Assembly: GCA_030142905.1 (NCBI GenBank)
Contig: JASJOG010000107.1
Location: 992,001 to 1,056,000, forward strand
DNA: 64,000 nt
Source: Heliopora coerulea
Taxonomy: Eukaryota; Cnidaria; Anthozoa; Scleralcyonacea; Helioporidae
Direction: 5' to 3'
The notes below the pieces were generated by a model. That model had not been told where the DNA came from, ran no database searches, and was given only the letters and a program-made list of their open reading frames with translations. Below are positions 49,901 through 63,300 of the stretch, piece after piece. The first letter of the stretch is position 1; each line of letters opens with the position of its first letter. The translations under genes were made by a program, and so were the position numbers.

Positions 49901-52900
49901 AATTTTAGGTGTCAAAATTTGACCAAAATGTAAAGGGGTTAACCTTTGGTTTTTGACGATTTTTCCACCAATTTTCAACTTTCGAAATAAGAGCAGAATG
50001 TGAAAGTTTATTGCATAGAAAGTAGTTTTGCAGTGATTTGAGTGGTTTTTTGAGCGAAATTACGTTGAAAATTTTAGGTGTCAAAATTTGACCAAAATGT
50101 AAAGGGGTTAATCTTTGGTTTTTGACGATTTTTCCACCAATTTTCAACTTTCGAAATAAGAGCAGAATGTGAAAGTTTATTGCATAGAAAGTAGTTTTGC
50201 AGTGATTTGAGTGGTTTTTTGAGCGAAATTACGTTGAAAATTTTAGGTGTCAAAATTTGACCAAAATGTAAAGGGGTTAACCTTTGGTTTTTGACGATTT
50301 TTCCACCAATTTTCAACTTTCGAAATAAGAGCAGAATGTGAAAGTTTATTGCATAGAAAGTAGTTTTGCAGTGATTTGAGTGGTTTTTTGAGCGAAATTA
50401 CGTTGAAAATTTTAGGTGTCAAAATTTGACCATAATGTAAAGGGGTTAACCTTTGGTTTTTGACGATTTTTCCACCAATTTTCAACTTTCGAAATAAGAG
50501 CAGAATGTGAAAGTTTATTGCATAGAAAGTAGTTTTGCAGTGATTTCAGTGGTTTTTGAGCGAAATTACGTTGAAAATTTTAGGTGTCAAAATTTGACCA
50601 AAATGTAAAGGGGTTAACCTTTGGTTTTTGACGATTTTTCCACCAATTTTCAACTTTCGAAATAAGAGCAGAATGTGAAAGTTTATTGCATAGAAAGTAG
50701 TTGTGCAGTGATTTCAGTTGTTTTTGAGCGAAATTACGTTGAAAATTTTAGGTGTCAAAATTTGACCAAAATGTAAAGGGGTTAACCTTTGGTTTTTGAC
50801 AATTTTTCGACCAATTTTCAACTTTCGAAATAAGAGCAGAATGTGAAAGTTTATTGCATAGAAAGTAGTTTTGCAGTGATTTCAGTGGTTTTTGAGCGAA
50901 ATTACGTTGAAAATTTTAGGTGTCAAAATTTAACCAAAATGTAAAGGGGTTAACCTTTGGTTTTTGACGATTTTTCGACCAATTTTCAACTTTCGATATA
51001 AGAGCAGAATGTGAAAGTTTATTGCATAGAAAGTAGTTTTGCAGTGATTTCAGTGGTTTTTCAGCGAAATTACGTTGAAAATTTTAGGTGTCAAAATTTG
51101 ACCAAAATGTAAAAGGGTTAACCTTTGGTTTATGACGATTTTTCCACCAATTTTCAACTTTCGAAATAAGAGCAGAATGTGAAAGTTTATTGCATAGAAA
51201 GTAGTTTTGCAGTGATTTCAGTGGTTTTTGAGCGAAATTACGTTGAAAATTTTAGGTGTCAAAATTTGACCAAAATATAAAGGGGTTAACCTTTGGTTTT
51301 TGACGATTTTTCCACCAATTTTCAACTTTCGAAATAAGAGCAGAATGTGAAAGTTTATTGCATAGAAAGTAGTTTTGCAGTGATTTCAGTTGTTTTTGAG
51401 CGAAATTACGTTGAAAATTTTAGGTGTCAAAATTTGACCAAAATGTAAAGGGGTTAACCTTTGGTTTTTGACGATTTTTCCACCAATTTTCAACTTTCGA
51501 AATAAGAGCAGAATGTGAAAGTTTATTGCATAGAAAGTAGTTTTGCAGTGATTTCAGTGGTTTTTGAGCGAAATTACGTTGAAAATTTTAGGTGTCAAAA
51601 TTTGACCATAATGTAAAGGGGTTAACCTTTGGTTTTTGACGATTTTTCCACCAATTTTCAACTTTCGAAATAAGAGCAGAATGTGAAAGTTTATTGCATA
51701 GAAAGTAGTTTTGCAGTGATTTGAGTGGTTTTTTTAGGGAAATTACGTTGAAAATTTTAGGTGTCAAAAGTTGACCAAAATGTAAAGGGGTTAACCTTTG
51801 GTTTTTAACGATTTTTCGACCAATTTTAAACTTTCGAAATAAGAGCAGAATGTGAAAGTTTATTGCATAGAAAGTAGTTTTGCAGTGATTTCAGTGGTTT
51901 TTGAGCGAAATTACGTTGAAAATTTTAGGTGTCAAAATTTGACCAAAATGTAAATGGGTTAACCTTTGGTTTTTGACGATTTTTCCACCAATTTTCAACT
52001 TTCGAAATAAGAGCAGAATGTGAAAGTTTATTTCATAGAAAGTAGTTTTGCAGTGATTTCAGTGGTTTTTGAGCGAAATTACGTTGAAAATTTTAGGTGT
52101 CAAAATTTGACCAAAATGTAAAGGGGTTAACCTTTGGTTTCTGACGATTTTTCCACCAATTTTCAACTTTCGAAATAAGAGCAGAATGTGAAAGTTTATT
52201 TCATAGAAAGTAGTTTTGCAGTGATTTCAGTGGTTTTTGAGCGAAATTACGTTGAAAATTTTAGGTGTCAAAATTTGACCAAAATGTAAAGGGGTTAACC
52301 TTTGGTTTCTGACGATTTTTCCACCAATTTTCAACTTTCGAAATAAGAGCAGAATGTGAAAGTTTATTGCATAGAAAGTAGTTTTGCAGTGATTTCAGTG
52401 GTTTTTGAGCGAAATTACGTTGAAAATTTTAGGTGTCAAAATTTGACCAAAATGTAAAGGGGTTAATCTTTGGTTTCTGACGATTTTTCCACCAATTTTC
52501 AACTTTCGAAATAAGAGCAGAATGTGAAAGTTTATTGCATAGAAAGTAGTTTTGCAGTGATTTCAGTGGTTTTTAAGCGAAATTACGTTGAAAATTTTAG
52601 GTGTCAAAATTTGACCAAAATGTAAAGGGGTTAACCTTTGGTTTTTGACGATTTTTCCACCAATTTTCAACTTTCGAAATAAGAGCAGAATGTGAAAGTT
52701 TATTGCATAGAAAGTAGTTTTGCAGTGATTTCAGTGGTTTTTTTAGCGAAATTACGTTGAAAATTTTAGGTGTCAAAAGTTGACCAAAATGTAAAGGGGT
52801 TAACCTTTGGTTTTTAACGATTTTTCGACCAATTTTAAACTTTCGAAATAAGAGCAGAATGTGAAAGTTTATTGCATAGAAAGTAGTTTTGCAGTGATTT

Positions 52901-55450
52901 CAGTGGTTTTTGAGCGAAATTACGTTGAAAATTTTAGGTGTCAAAATTTGACCAAAATGTAAATGGGTTAACCTTTGGTTTTTGACGATTTTTCCACCAA
53001 TTTTCAACTTTCGAAATAAGAGCAGAATGTGAAAGTTTATTTCATAGAAAGTAGTTTTGCAGTGATTTCAGTGGTTTTTGAGCGAAATTACGTTGAAAAT
53101 TTTAGGTGTCAAAATTTGACCAAAATGTAAAGGGGTTAACCTTTGGTTTCTGACGATTTTTCCACCAATTTTCAACTTTCGAAATAAGAGCAGAATGTGA
53201 AAGTTTATTTCATAGAAAGTAGTTTTGCAGTGATTTCAGTGGTTTTTGAGCGAAATTACGTTGAAAATTTTAGGTGTCAAAATTTGACCAAAATGTAAAG
53301 GGGTTAACCTTTGGTTTCTGACGATTTTTCCACCAATTTTCAACTTTCGAAATAAGAGCAGAATGTGAAAGTTTATTGCATAGAAAGTAGTTTTGCAGTG
53401 ATTTCAGTGGTTTTTGAGCGAAATTACGTTGAAAATTTTAGGTGTCAAAATTTGACCAAAATGTAAAGGGGTTAATCTTTGGTTTCTGACGATTTTTCCA
53501 CCAATTTTCAACTTTCGAAATAAGAGCAGAATGTGAAAGTTTATTGCATAGAAAGTAGTTTTGCAGTGATTTCAGTGGTTTTTAAGCGAAATTACGTTGA
53601 AAATTTTAGGTGTCAAAATTTGACCAAAATGTAAAGGGGTTAACCTTTGGTTTTTGACGATTTTTCCACCAATTTTCAACTTTCGAAATAAGAGCAGAAT
53701 GTGAAAGTTTATTGCATAGAAAGTAGTTTTGCAGTGATTTCAGTGGTTTTTTGAGCGAAATTACGTTGAAAATTTTAGGTGTCAAAATTTGACCAAAATG
53801 TAAAGGGGTTAACCTTTGGTTTTTGACGATTTTTCCACCAATTTTCAACTTTCGAAATAAGAGCAGAATGTGAAAGTTTATTGCATAGAAAGTAGTTTTG
53901 CAGTGATTTGAGTGGTTTTTTGAGCGAAATTACGTTGAAAATTTTAGGTGTCAAAATTTGACCAAAATGTAAAGGGGTTAATCTTTGGTTTTTGACGATT
54001 TTTCCACCAATTTTCAACTTTCGAAATAAGAGCAGAATGTGAAAGTTTATTGCATAGAAAGTAGTTTTGCAGTGATTTGAGTGGTTTTTTGAGCGAAATT
54101 ACGTTGAAAATTTTAGGTGTCAAAATTTGACCAAAATGTAAAGGGGTTAACCTTTGGTTTTTGACGATTTTTCCACCAATTTTCAACTTTCGAAATAAGA
54201 GCAGAATGTGAAAGTTTATTGCATAGAAAGTAGTTTTGCAGTGATTTGAGTGGTTTTTTGAGCGAAATTACGTTGAAAATTTTAGGTGTCAAAATTTGAC
54301 CATAATGTAAAGGGGTTAACCTTTGGTTTTTGACGATTTTTCCACCAATTTTCAACTTTCGAAATAAGAGCAGAATGTGAAAGTTTATTGCATAGAAAGT
54401 AGTTTTGCAGTGATTTCAGTGGTTTTTGAGCGAAATTACGTTGAAAATTTTAGGTGTCAAAATTTGACCAAAATGTAAAGGGGTTAACCTTTGGTTTTTG
54501 ACGATTTTTCCACCAATTTTCAACTTTCGAAATAAGAGCAGAATGTGAAAGTTTATTGCATAGAAAGTAGTTGTGCAGTGATTTCAGTTGTTTTTGAGCG
54601 AAATTACGTTGAAAATTTTAGGTGTCAAAATTTGACCAAAATGTAAAGGGGTTAACCTTTGGTTTTTGACAATTTTTCGACCAATTTTCAACTTTCGAAA
54701 TAAGAGCAGAATGTGAAAGTTTATTGCATAGAAAGTAGTTTTGCAGTGATTTCAGTGGTTTTTGAGCGAAATTACGTTGAAAATTTTAGGTGTCAAAATT
54801 TAACCAAAATGTAAAGGGGTTAACCTTTGGTTTTTGACGATTTTTCGACCAATTTTCAACTTTCGATATAAGAGCAGAATGTGAAAGTTTATTGCATAGA
54901 AAGTAGTTTTGCAGTGATTTCAGTGGTTTTTCAGCGAAATTACGTTGAAAATTTTAGGTGTCAAAATTTGACCAAAATGTAAAAGGGTTAACCTTTGGTT
55001 TATGACGATTTTTCCACCAATTTTCAACTTTCGAAATAAGAGCAGAATGTGAAAGTTTATTGCATAGAAAGTAGTTTTGCAGTGATTTCAGTGGTTTTTG
55101 AGCGAAATTACGTTGAAAATTTTAGGTGTCAAAATTTGACCAAAATATAAAGGGGTTAACCTTTGGTTTTTGACGATTTTTCCACCAATTTTCAACTTTC
55201 GAAATAAGAGCAGAATGTGAAAGTTTATTGCATAGAAAGTAGTTTTGCAGTGATTTCAGTTGTTTTTGAGCGAAATTACGTTGAAAATTTTAGGTGTCAA
55301 AATTTGACCAAAATGTAAAGGGGTTAACCTTTGGTTTTTGACGATTTTTCCACCAATTTTCAACTTTCGAAATAAGAGCAGAATGTGAAAGTTTATTGCA
55401 TAGAAAGTAGTTTTGCAGTGATTTCAGTGGTTTTTGAGCGAAATTACGTT
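47800..55450 (+). repeat. 23-mer tandem duplication, 3870 bp
   Basis: Many independent markers recur exactly 3870 bp apart: AAAAGTTGACC (47898 and 51768; 48907 and 52777), GTTGTGCAG (50700 and 54570), TTTAACCAAAAT (about 50931 and 54801), TCGATATAAG (about 50995 and 54865), GGTTTATGAC and CAAAATATAA (51271 and 55141). Matching fails at both ends at the CATAATG and TTAGGG variants near 51.6-51.74 kb. The unit contains copies of the 1009-bp repeat. Confidence 0.87.
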
Positions 55451-55899
55451 GAAAATTTTAGGTGTCAAAATTTGACCAAAATGTAAAGGGGTTAACCTTT
55501 GGTTTTTGACGATTTTTCCACCAATTTTCAACTTTCGATATAAGAGCAGAATGTGAAAGTTTATTGCATAGAAAGTAGTTTTGCAGTGATTTCAGTGGTT
55601 TTTCAGCGAAATTACGTTGAAAATTTTAGGTGTCAAAATTTGACCAAAATGTAAAGGGGTTAACCTTTGGTTTTTGACGATTTTTCCACCAATTTTCAAC
55701 TTTCGAAATAAGAGCAGAATGTGAAAGTTTATTGCATAGAAAGTAGTTTTGCAGTGATTTCAGTGGTTTTTGAGCGAAATTACGTTGAAAATTTTAGGTG
55801 TCAAAATTTGACCAAAATGTAAAGGGGTTAACCTTTGGTTTTTGACGATTTTTCGACCAATTTTCAACTTTCGAAATAAGGTCAGAATGTGAAAGTTTA

Positions 55900-58800
55900 T
55901 TGCATAGAAAGTAGTTTTGCAGTGATTTCAGTGGTTTTTGAGCGAAATTACGTTGAAAATTTTAGGTGTCAAAATTTGACCAAAATGTAAAGGGGTTAAC
56001 CTTTGGTTTTTGACGATTTTTCGACCAATTTTCAACTTTCGAAATAAGAGCAGAATGTGAAAGTTTATTGCATAGAAAGTAGTTTTGCAGTGATTTCAGT
56101 GGTTTTTTGAGCGAAATTACGTTGAAAATTTTAGGTGTCAAAATTTGACCAAAATGTAAATGGGTTAACCTTTGGTTTTTGACGATTTTTCCACCAATTT
56201 TCAACTTTCGAAATAAGAGCAGAATGTGAAAGTTTATTGCATAGAAAGTAGTTTTGCAGTGATTTGAGTGGTTTTTTGAGCGAAATTACGTTGAAAATTT
56301 TAAGTGTCAAAATTTGACCAAAATGTAAAGGGGTTAATCTTTGGTTTTTGACGATTTTTCCACCAATTTTCAACTTTCGAAATAAGAGCAGAATGTGAAA
56401 GTTTATTGCATAGAAAGTAGTTTTGCAGTGATTTGAGTGGTTTTTTGAGCGAAATTACGTTGAAAATTTTAGGTGTCAAAATTTGACCATAATGTAAAGG
56501 GGTTAACCTTTGGTTTTTGACGATTTTTCCACCAATTTTCAACTTTCGAAATAAGAGCAGAATGTGAAAGTTTATTGCATAGAAAGTAGTTTTGCAGTGA
56601 TTTCAGTGGTTTTTGAGCGAAATTACGTTGAAAATTTTAGGTGTCAAAATTTGACCAAAATGTAAAGGGGTTAACCTTTGGTTTTTGACGATTTTTCCAC
56701 CAATTTTCAACTTTCGAAATAAGAGCAGAATGTGAAAGTTTATTGCATAGAAAGTAGTTTTGCAGTGATTCCAGTGGTTTTTTGAGCGAAATTACGTTGA
56801 AAATTTTAGGTGTCAAAATTTGACCAAAATGTAAAGGGGTTAACCTTTGGTTTTTGACGATTTTTCCACCAATTTTCAACTTTCGAAATAAGAGCAGAAT
56901 GTGAAAGTTTATTGCATAGAAAGTAGTTTTGCAGTGATTTCAGTGGTTTTTTGAGCGAAATTACGTTGAAAATTTTAGGTGTCAAAATTTAACCAAAATG
57001 TAAAGTGGTTAACCTTTGGTTTTTGACGATTTTTCCACCAATTTTCAACTTTCGATATAAGAGCAGAATGTGAAAGTTTATTGCATAGAAAGTAGTTTTG
57101 CAGTGATTTGAGTGGTTTTTTGAGCGAAATTACGTTGAAAATTTTAGGTGTCAAAATTTGACCAAAATGTAAAAGGGTTAACCTTTGGTTTATGACGATT
57201 TTTCCACCAATTTTCAACTTTCGAAATAAGAGCAGAATGTGAAAGTTTATTGCATAGAAAGTAGTTTTGCAGTGATTTCAGTGGTTTTTGAGCGAAATTA
57301 CGTTGAAAATTTTAGGTGTCAAAATTTGACCAAAATGTAAAGGGGTTAACCTTTGGTTTTTGACGATTTTTCGACCAATTTTCAACTTTCGAAATAAGAG
57401 CAGAATGTGAAAGTTTATTGCATAGAAAGTAGTTTTGCAGTGATTTCAGTGGTTTTTGAGCGAAATTACGTTGAAAATTTTAGGTGTCAAAATTTGACCA
57501 AAAAGGTAAAGGGGTTTACCTTTGGTTTTTGACGATTTTTCCACCAATTTTCAACTTTCGAAATAAGAGCAGAATGTGAAAGTTTATTGCATAGAAAGTA
57601 GTTGTGCAGTGATTTCAGTTGTTTTTGAGCGAAATTACGTTGAAAATTTTAGGTGTCAAAATTTGACCATAATGTAAAGGGGTTAACCTTTGGTTTTTGA
57701 CAATTTTTCCACCAATTTTCAACTTTCGAAATAAGAGCAGAATGTGAAAGTTTATTGCATAGAAAGTAGTTTTGCAGTGATTTCAGTGGTTTTTGAGCGA
57801 AATTACGTTGAAAATTTTAGGTGTCAAAATTTAACCAAAATATAAATGGGTTAACCTTTGGTTTTTGACGATTTTTCGACCAATTTTCAACTTTCGAAAT
57901 AAGAGCAGAATGTGAAAGTTTATTGCATAGAAAGTAGTTTTGCAGTGATTTCAGTGGTTTTTCAGCGAAATTACGTTGAAAATTTTAGGTGTCAAAATTT
58001 GACCAAAATGTAAAAGGGTTAACCTTTGGTTTATGACGATTTTTCCACCAATTTTCAACTTTCGAAATAAGAGCAGAATGTGAAAGTTTATTGCATAGAA
58101 AGTAGTTTTGCAGTGATTTCAGTGGTTTTTGAGCGAAATTACGTTGAAAATTTTAGGTGTCAAAATTTGACCAAAATGTAAAGGGGTTAACCTTTGGTTT
58201 TTGACGATTTTTCCACCAATTTTCAACTTTCGATATAAGAGCAGAATGTGAAAGTTTATTGCATAGAAAGTAGTTTTGCAGTGATTTCAGTGGTTTTTCA
58301 GCGAAATTACGTTGAAAATTTTAGGTGTCAAAATTTGACCAAAATGTAAAGGGGTTAACCTTTGGTTTTTGACGATTTTTCCACCAATTTTCAACTTTCG
58401 AAATAAGAGCAGAATGTGAAAGTTTATTGCATAGAAAGTAGTTTTGCAGTGATTTCAGTGGTTTTTGAGCGAAATTACGTTGAAAATTTTAGGTGTCAAA
58501 ATTTGACCAAAATGTAAAGGGGTTAACCTTTGGTTTTTGACGATTTTTCGACCAATTTTCAACTTTCGAAATAAGAGCAGAATGTGAAAGTTTATTGCAT
58601 AGAAAGTAGTTTTGCAGTGATTTCAGTGGTTTTTGAGCGAAATTACGTTGAAAATTTTAGGTGTCAAAATTTGACCAAAATGTAAAGGGGTTAACCTTTG
58701 GTTTTTGACGATTTTTCGACCAATTTTCAACTTTCGAAATAAGAGCAGAATGTGAAAGTTTATTGCATAGAAAGTAGTTTTGCAGTGATTTCAGTGGTTT

Positions 58801-61800
58801 TTTGAGCGAAATTACGTTGAAAATTTTAGGTGTCAAAATTTGACCAAAATGTAAATGGGTTAACCTTTGGTTTTTGACGATTTTTCCACCAATTTTCAAC
58901 TTTCGAAATAAGAGCAGAATGTGAAAGTTTATTGCATAGAAAGTAGTTTTGCAGTGATTTGAGTGGTTTTTTGAGCGAAATTACGTTGAAAATTTTAGGT
59001 GTCAAAATTTGACCAAAATGTAAAGGGGTTAATCTTTGGTTTTTGACGATTTTTCCACCAATTTTCAACTTTCGAAATAAGAGCAGAATGTGAAAGTTTA
59101 TTGCATAGAAAGTAGTTTTGCAGTGATTTGAGTGGTTTTTTGAGCGAAATTACGTTGAAAATTTTAGGTGTCAAAATTTGACCAAAATGTAAAGGGGTTA
59201 ACCTTTGGTTTTTGACGATTTTTCCACCAATTTTCAACTTTCGAAATAAGAGCAGAATGTGAAAGTTTATTGCATAGAAAGTAGTTTTGCAGTGATTTGA
59301 GTGGTTTTTTGAGCGAAATTACGTTGAAAATTTTAGGTGTCAAAATTTGACCATAATGTAAAGGGGTTAACCTTTGGTTTTTGACGATTTTTCGACCAAT
59401 TTTCAACTTTCGAAATAAGAGCAGAATGTGAAAGTTTATTGCATAGAAAGTAGTTTTGCAGTGATTTGAGTGGTTTTTGAGCGAAATTACGTTGAAAATT
59501 TTAGGTGTCAAAATTTGACCAAAATGTAAAGGGGTTAACCTTTGGTTTTTGACGATTTTTCCACCAATTTTCAACTTTCGAAATAAGAGCAGAATGTGAA
59601 AGTTTATTGCATAGAAAGTAGTTGTGCAGTGATTTCAGTTGTTTTTGAGCGAAATTACGTTGAAAATTTTAGGTGTCAAAATTTGACCAAAATGTAAAGG
59701 GGTTAACCTTTGGTTTTTGACAATTTTTCGACCAATTTTCAACTTTCGAAATAAGAGCAGAATGTGAAAGTTTATTGCATAGAAAGTAGTTTTGCAGTGA
59801 TTTCAGTGGTTTTTGAGCGAAATTACGTTGAAAATTTTAGGTGTCAAAATTTAACCAAAATGTAAAGGGGTTAACCTTTGGTTTTTGACGATTTTTCGAC
59901 CAATTTTCAACTTTCGATATAAGAGCAGAATGTGAAAGTTTATTGCATAGAAAGTAGTTTTGCAGTGATTTCAGTGGTTTTTCAGCGAAATTACGTTGAA
60001 AATTTTAGGTGTCAAAATTTGACCAAAATGTAAAAGGGTTAACCTTTGGTTTATGACGATTTTTCCACCAATTTTCAACTTTCGAAATAAGAGCAGAATG
60101 TGAAAGTTTATTGCATAGAAAGTAGTTTTGCAGTGATTTCAGTGGTTTTTGAGCGAAATTACGTTGAAAATTTTAGGTGTCAAAATTTGACCAAAATATA
60201 AAGGGGTTAACCTTTGGTTTTTGACGATTTTTCCACCAATTTTCAACTTTCGAAATAAGAGCAGAATGTGAAAGTTTATTGCATAGAAAGTAGTTTTGCA
60301 GTGATTTCAGTTGTTTTTGAGCGAAATTACGTTGAAAATTTTAGGTGTCAAAATTTGACCAAAATGTAAAGGGGTTAACCTTTGGTTTTTGACGATTTTT
60401 CGACCAATTTTCAACTTTCGAAATAAGAGCAGAATGTGAAAGTTTATTGCATAGAAAGTAGTTTTGCAGTGATTTCAGTGGTTTTTGAGCGAAATTACGT
60501 TGAAAATTTTAGGTGTCAAAATTTGACCAAAATATAAATGGGTTAACCTTTGGTTTTTGACGATTTTTCCACCAATTTTCAACTTTCGAAATAAGAGCAG
60601 AATGTGAAAGTTTATTGCATAGAAAGTAGTTTTGCAGTGATTTCAGTTGTTTTTGAGCGAAATTACGTTGAAAATTTTAGGTGTCAAAATTTGACCAAAA
60701 TGTAAAGGGGTTAACCTTTGGTTTTTGACAATTTTTCGACCAATTTTCAACTTTCGAAATAAGAGCAGAATGTGAAAGTTTATTGCATAGAAAGTAGTTT
60801 TGCAGTGATTTCAGTGGTTTTTGAGCGAAATTACGTTGAAAATTTTAGGTGTCAAAATTTGACCAAAATGTAAAGGGGTTAACCTTTGGTTTTTGACGAT
60901 TTTTCCACCAATTTTCAACTTTCGATATAAGAGCAGAATGTGAAAGTTTATTGCATAGAAAGTAGTTTTGCAGTGATTTCAGTGGTTTTTCAGCGAAATT
61001 ACGTTGAAAATTTTAGGTGTCAAAATTTGACCAAAATGTAAAGGGGTTAACCTTTGGTTTTTGACGATTTTTCCACCAATTTTCAACTTTCGAAATAAGA
61101 GCAGAATGTGAAAGTTTATTGCATAGAAAGTAGTTTTGCAGTGATTTCAGTGGTTTTTGAGCGAAATTACGTTGAAAATTTTAGGTGTCAAAATTTGACC
61201 AAAATGTAAAGGGGTTAACCTTTGGTTTTTGACGATTTTTCGACCAATTTTCAACTTTCGAAATAAGAGCAGAATGTGAAAGTTTATTGCATAGAAAGTA
61301 GTTTTGCAGTGATTTCAGTGGTTTTTGAGCGAAATTACGTTGAAAATTTTAGGTGTCAAAATTTGACCAAAATGTAAAGGGGTTAACCTTTGGTTTTTGA
61401 CGATTTTTCGACCAATTTTCAACTTTCGAAATAAGAGCAGAATGTGAAAGTTTATTGCATGGAAAGTAGTTTTGCAGTGATTTCAGTGGTTTTTTGAGCG
61501 AAATTACGTTGAAAATTTTAGGTGTCAAAATTTGACCAAAATGTAAATGGGTTAACCTTTGGTTTTTGACGATTTTTCCACCAATTTTCAACTTTCGAAA
61601 TAAGAGCAGAATGTGAAAGTTTATTGCATAGAAAGTAGTTTTGCAGTGATTTGAGTGGTTTTTTGAGCGAAATTACGTTGAAAATTTTAGGTGTCAAAAT
61701 TTGACCAAAATGTAAAGGGGTTAATCTTTGGTTTTTGACGATTTTTCCACCAATTTTCAACTTTCGAAATAAGAGCAGAATGTGAAAGTTTATTGCATAG

Positions 61801-63300
61801 AAAGTAGTTTTGCAGTGATTTGAGTGGTTTTTTGAGCGAAATTACGTTGAAAATTTTAGGTGTCAAAATTTGACCAAAATGTAAAGGGGTTAACCTTTGG
61901 TTTTTGACGATTTTTCGACCAATTTTCAACTTTCGAAATAAGAGCAGAATGTGAAAGTTTATTGCATAGAAAGTAGTTTTGCAGTGATTTGAGTGGTTTT
62001 TTGAGCGAAATTACGTTGAAAATTTTAGGTGTCAAAATTTGACCATAATGTAAAGGGGTTAACCTTTGGTTTTTGACGATTTTTCGACCAATTTTCAACT
62101 TTCGAAATAAGAGCAGAATGTGAAAGTTTATTGCATAGAAAGTAGTTTTGCAGTGATTTCAGTGGTTTTTGAGCGAAATTACGTTGAAAATTTTAGGTGT
62201 CAAAATTTGACCAAAATGTAAAGGGGTTAACCTTTGGTTTTTGACGATTTTTCCACCAATTTTCAACTTTCGAAATAAGAGCAGAATGTGAAAGTTTATT
62301 GCATAGAAAGTAGTTGTGCAGTGATTTCAGTTGTTTTTGAGCGAAATTACGTTGAAAATTTTAGGTGTCAAAATTTGACCAAAATGTAAAGGGGTTAACC
62401 TTTGGTTTTTGACAATTTTTCGACCAATTTTCAACTTTCGAAATAAGAGCAGAATGTGAAAGTTTATTGCATAGAAAGTAGTTTTGCAGTGATTTCAGTG
62501 GTTTTTGAGCGAAATTACGTTGAAAATTTTAGGTGTCAAAATTTAACCAAAATGTAAAGGGGTTAACCTTTGGTTTTTGACGATTTTTCGACCAATTTTC
62601 AACTTTCGATATAAGAGCAGAATGTGAAAGTTTATTGCATAGAAAGTAGTTTTGCAGTGATTTCAGTGGTTTTTCAGCGAAATTACGTTGAAAATTTTAG
62701 GTGTCAAAATTTGACCAAAATGTAAAGGGGTTAACCTTTGGTTTATGACGATTTTTCCACCAATTTTCAACTTTCGAAATAAGAGCAGAATGTGAAAGTT
62801 TATTGCATAGAAAGTAGTTTTGCAGTGATTTCAGTGGTTTTTGAGCGAAATTACGTTGAAAATTTTAGGTGTCAAAATTTGACCAAAAATATAAAGGGGT
62901 TAACCTTTGGTTTTTGACGATTTTTCCACCAATTTTCAACTTTCGAAATAAGAGCAGAATGTGAAAGTTTATTGCATAGAAAGTAGTTTTGCAGTGATTT
63001 CAGTTGTTTTTGAGCGAAATTACGTTGAAAATTTTAGGTGTCAAAATTTGACCAAAATGTAAAGGGGTTAACCTTTGGTTTTTGACAATTTTTCGACCAA
63101 TTTTCAACTTTCGAAATAAGAGCAGAATGTGAAAGTTTATTGCATAGAAAGTAGTTTTGCAGTGATTTCAGTGGTTTTTGAGCGAAATTACGTTGAAAAT
63201 TTTAGGTGTCAAAATTTGACCAAAATGTAAAGGGGTTAACCTTTGGTTTTTGACGATTTTTCGACCAATTTTCAACTTTCGATATAAGAGCAGAATGTGA
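55900..63300 (+). repeat. 16-mer higher-order repeat, 2692-2695 bp, nearly three copies
   Basis: Patterns at 55962 and 56131 recur at 58657 and 58826 (2695 bp), then at 61349 and 61518 (2692 bp). GTTGTGCAG recurs at 59621 and 62313 (2692 bp). The first copy lacks the GTTGTGCAG register (it is at 57601), so it differs internally. The block continues toward the right edge with TCGATATAAG-bearing monomers. Confidence 0.83.
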
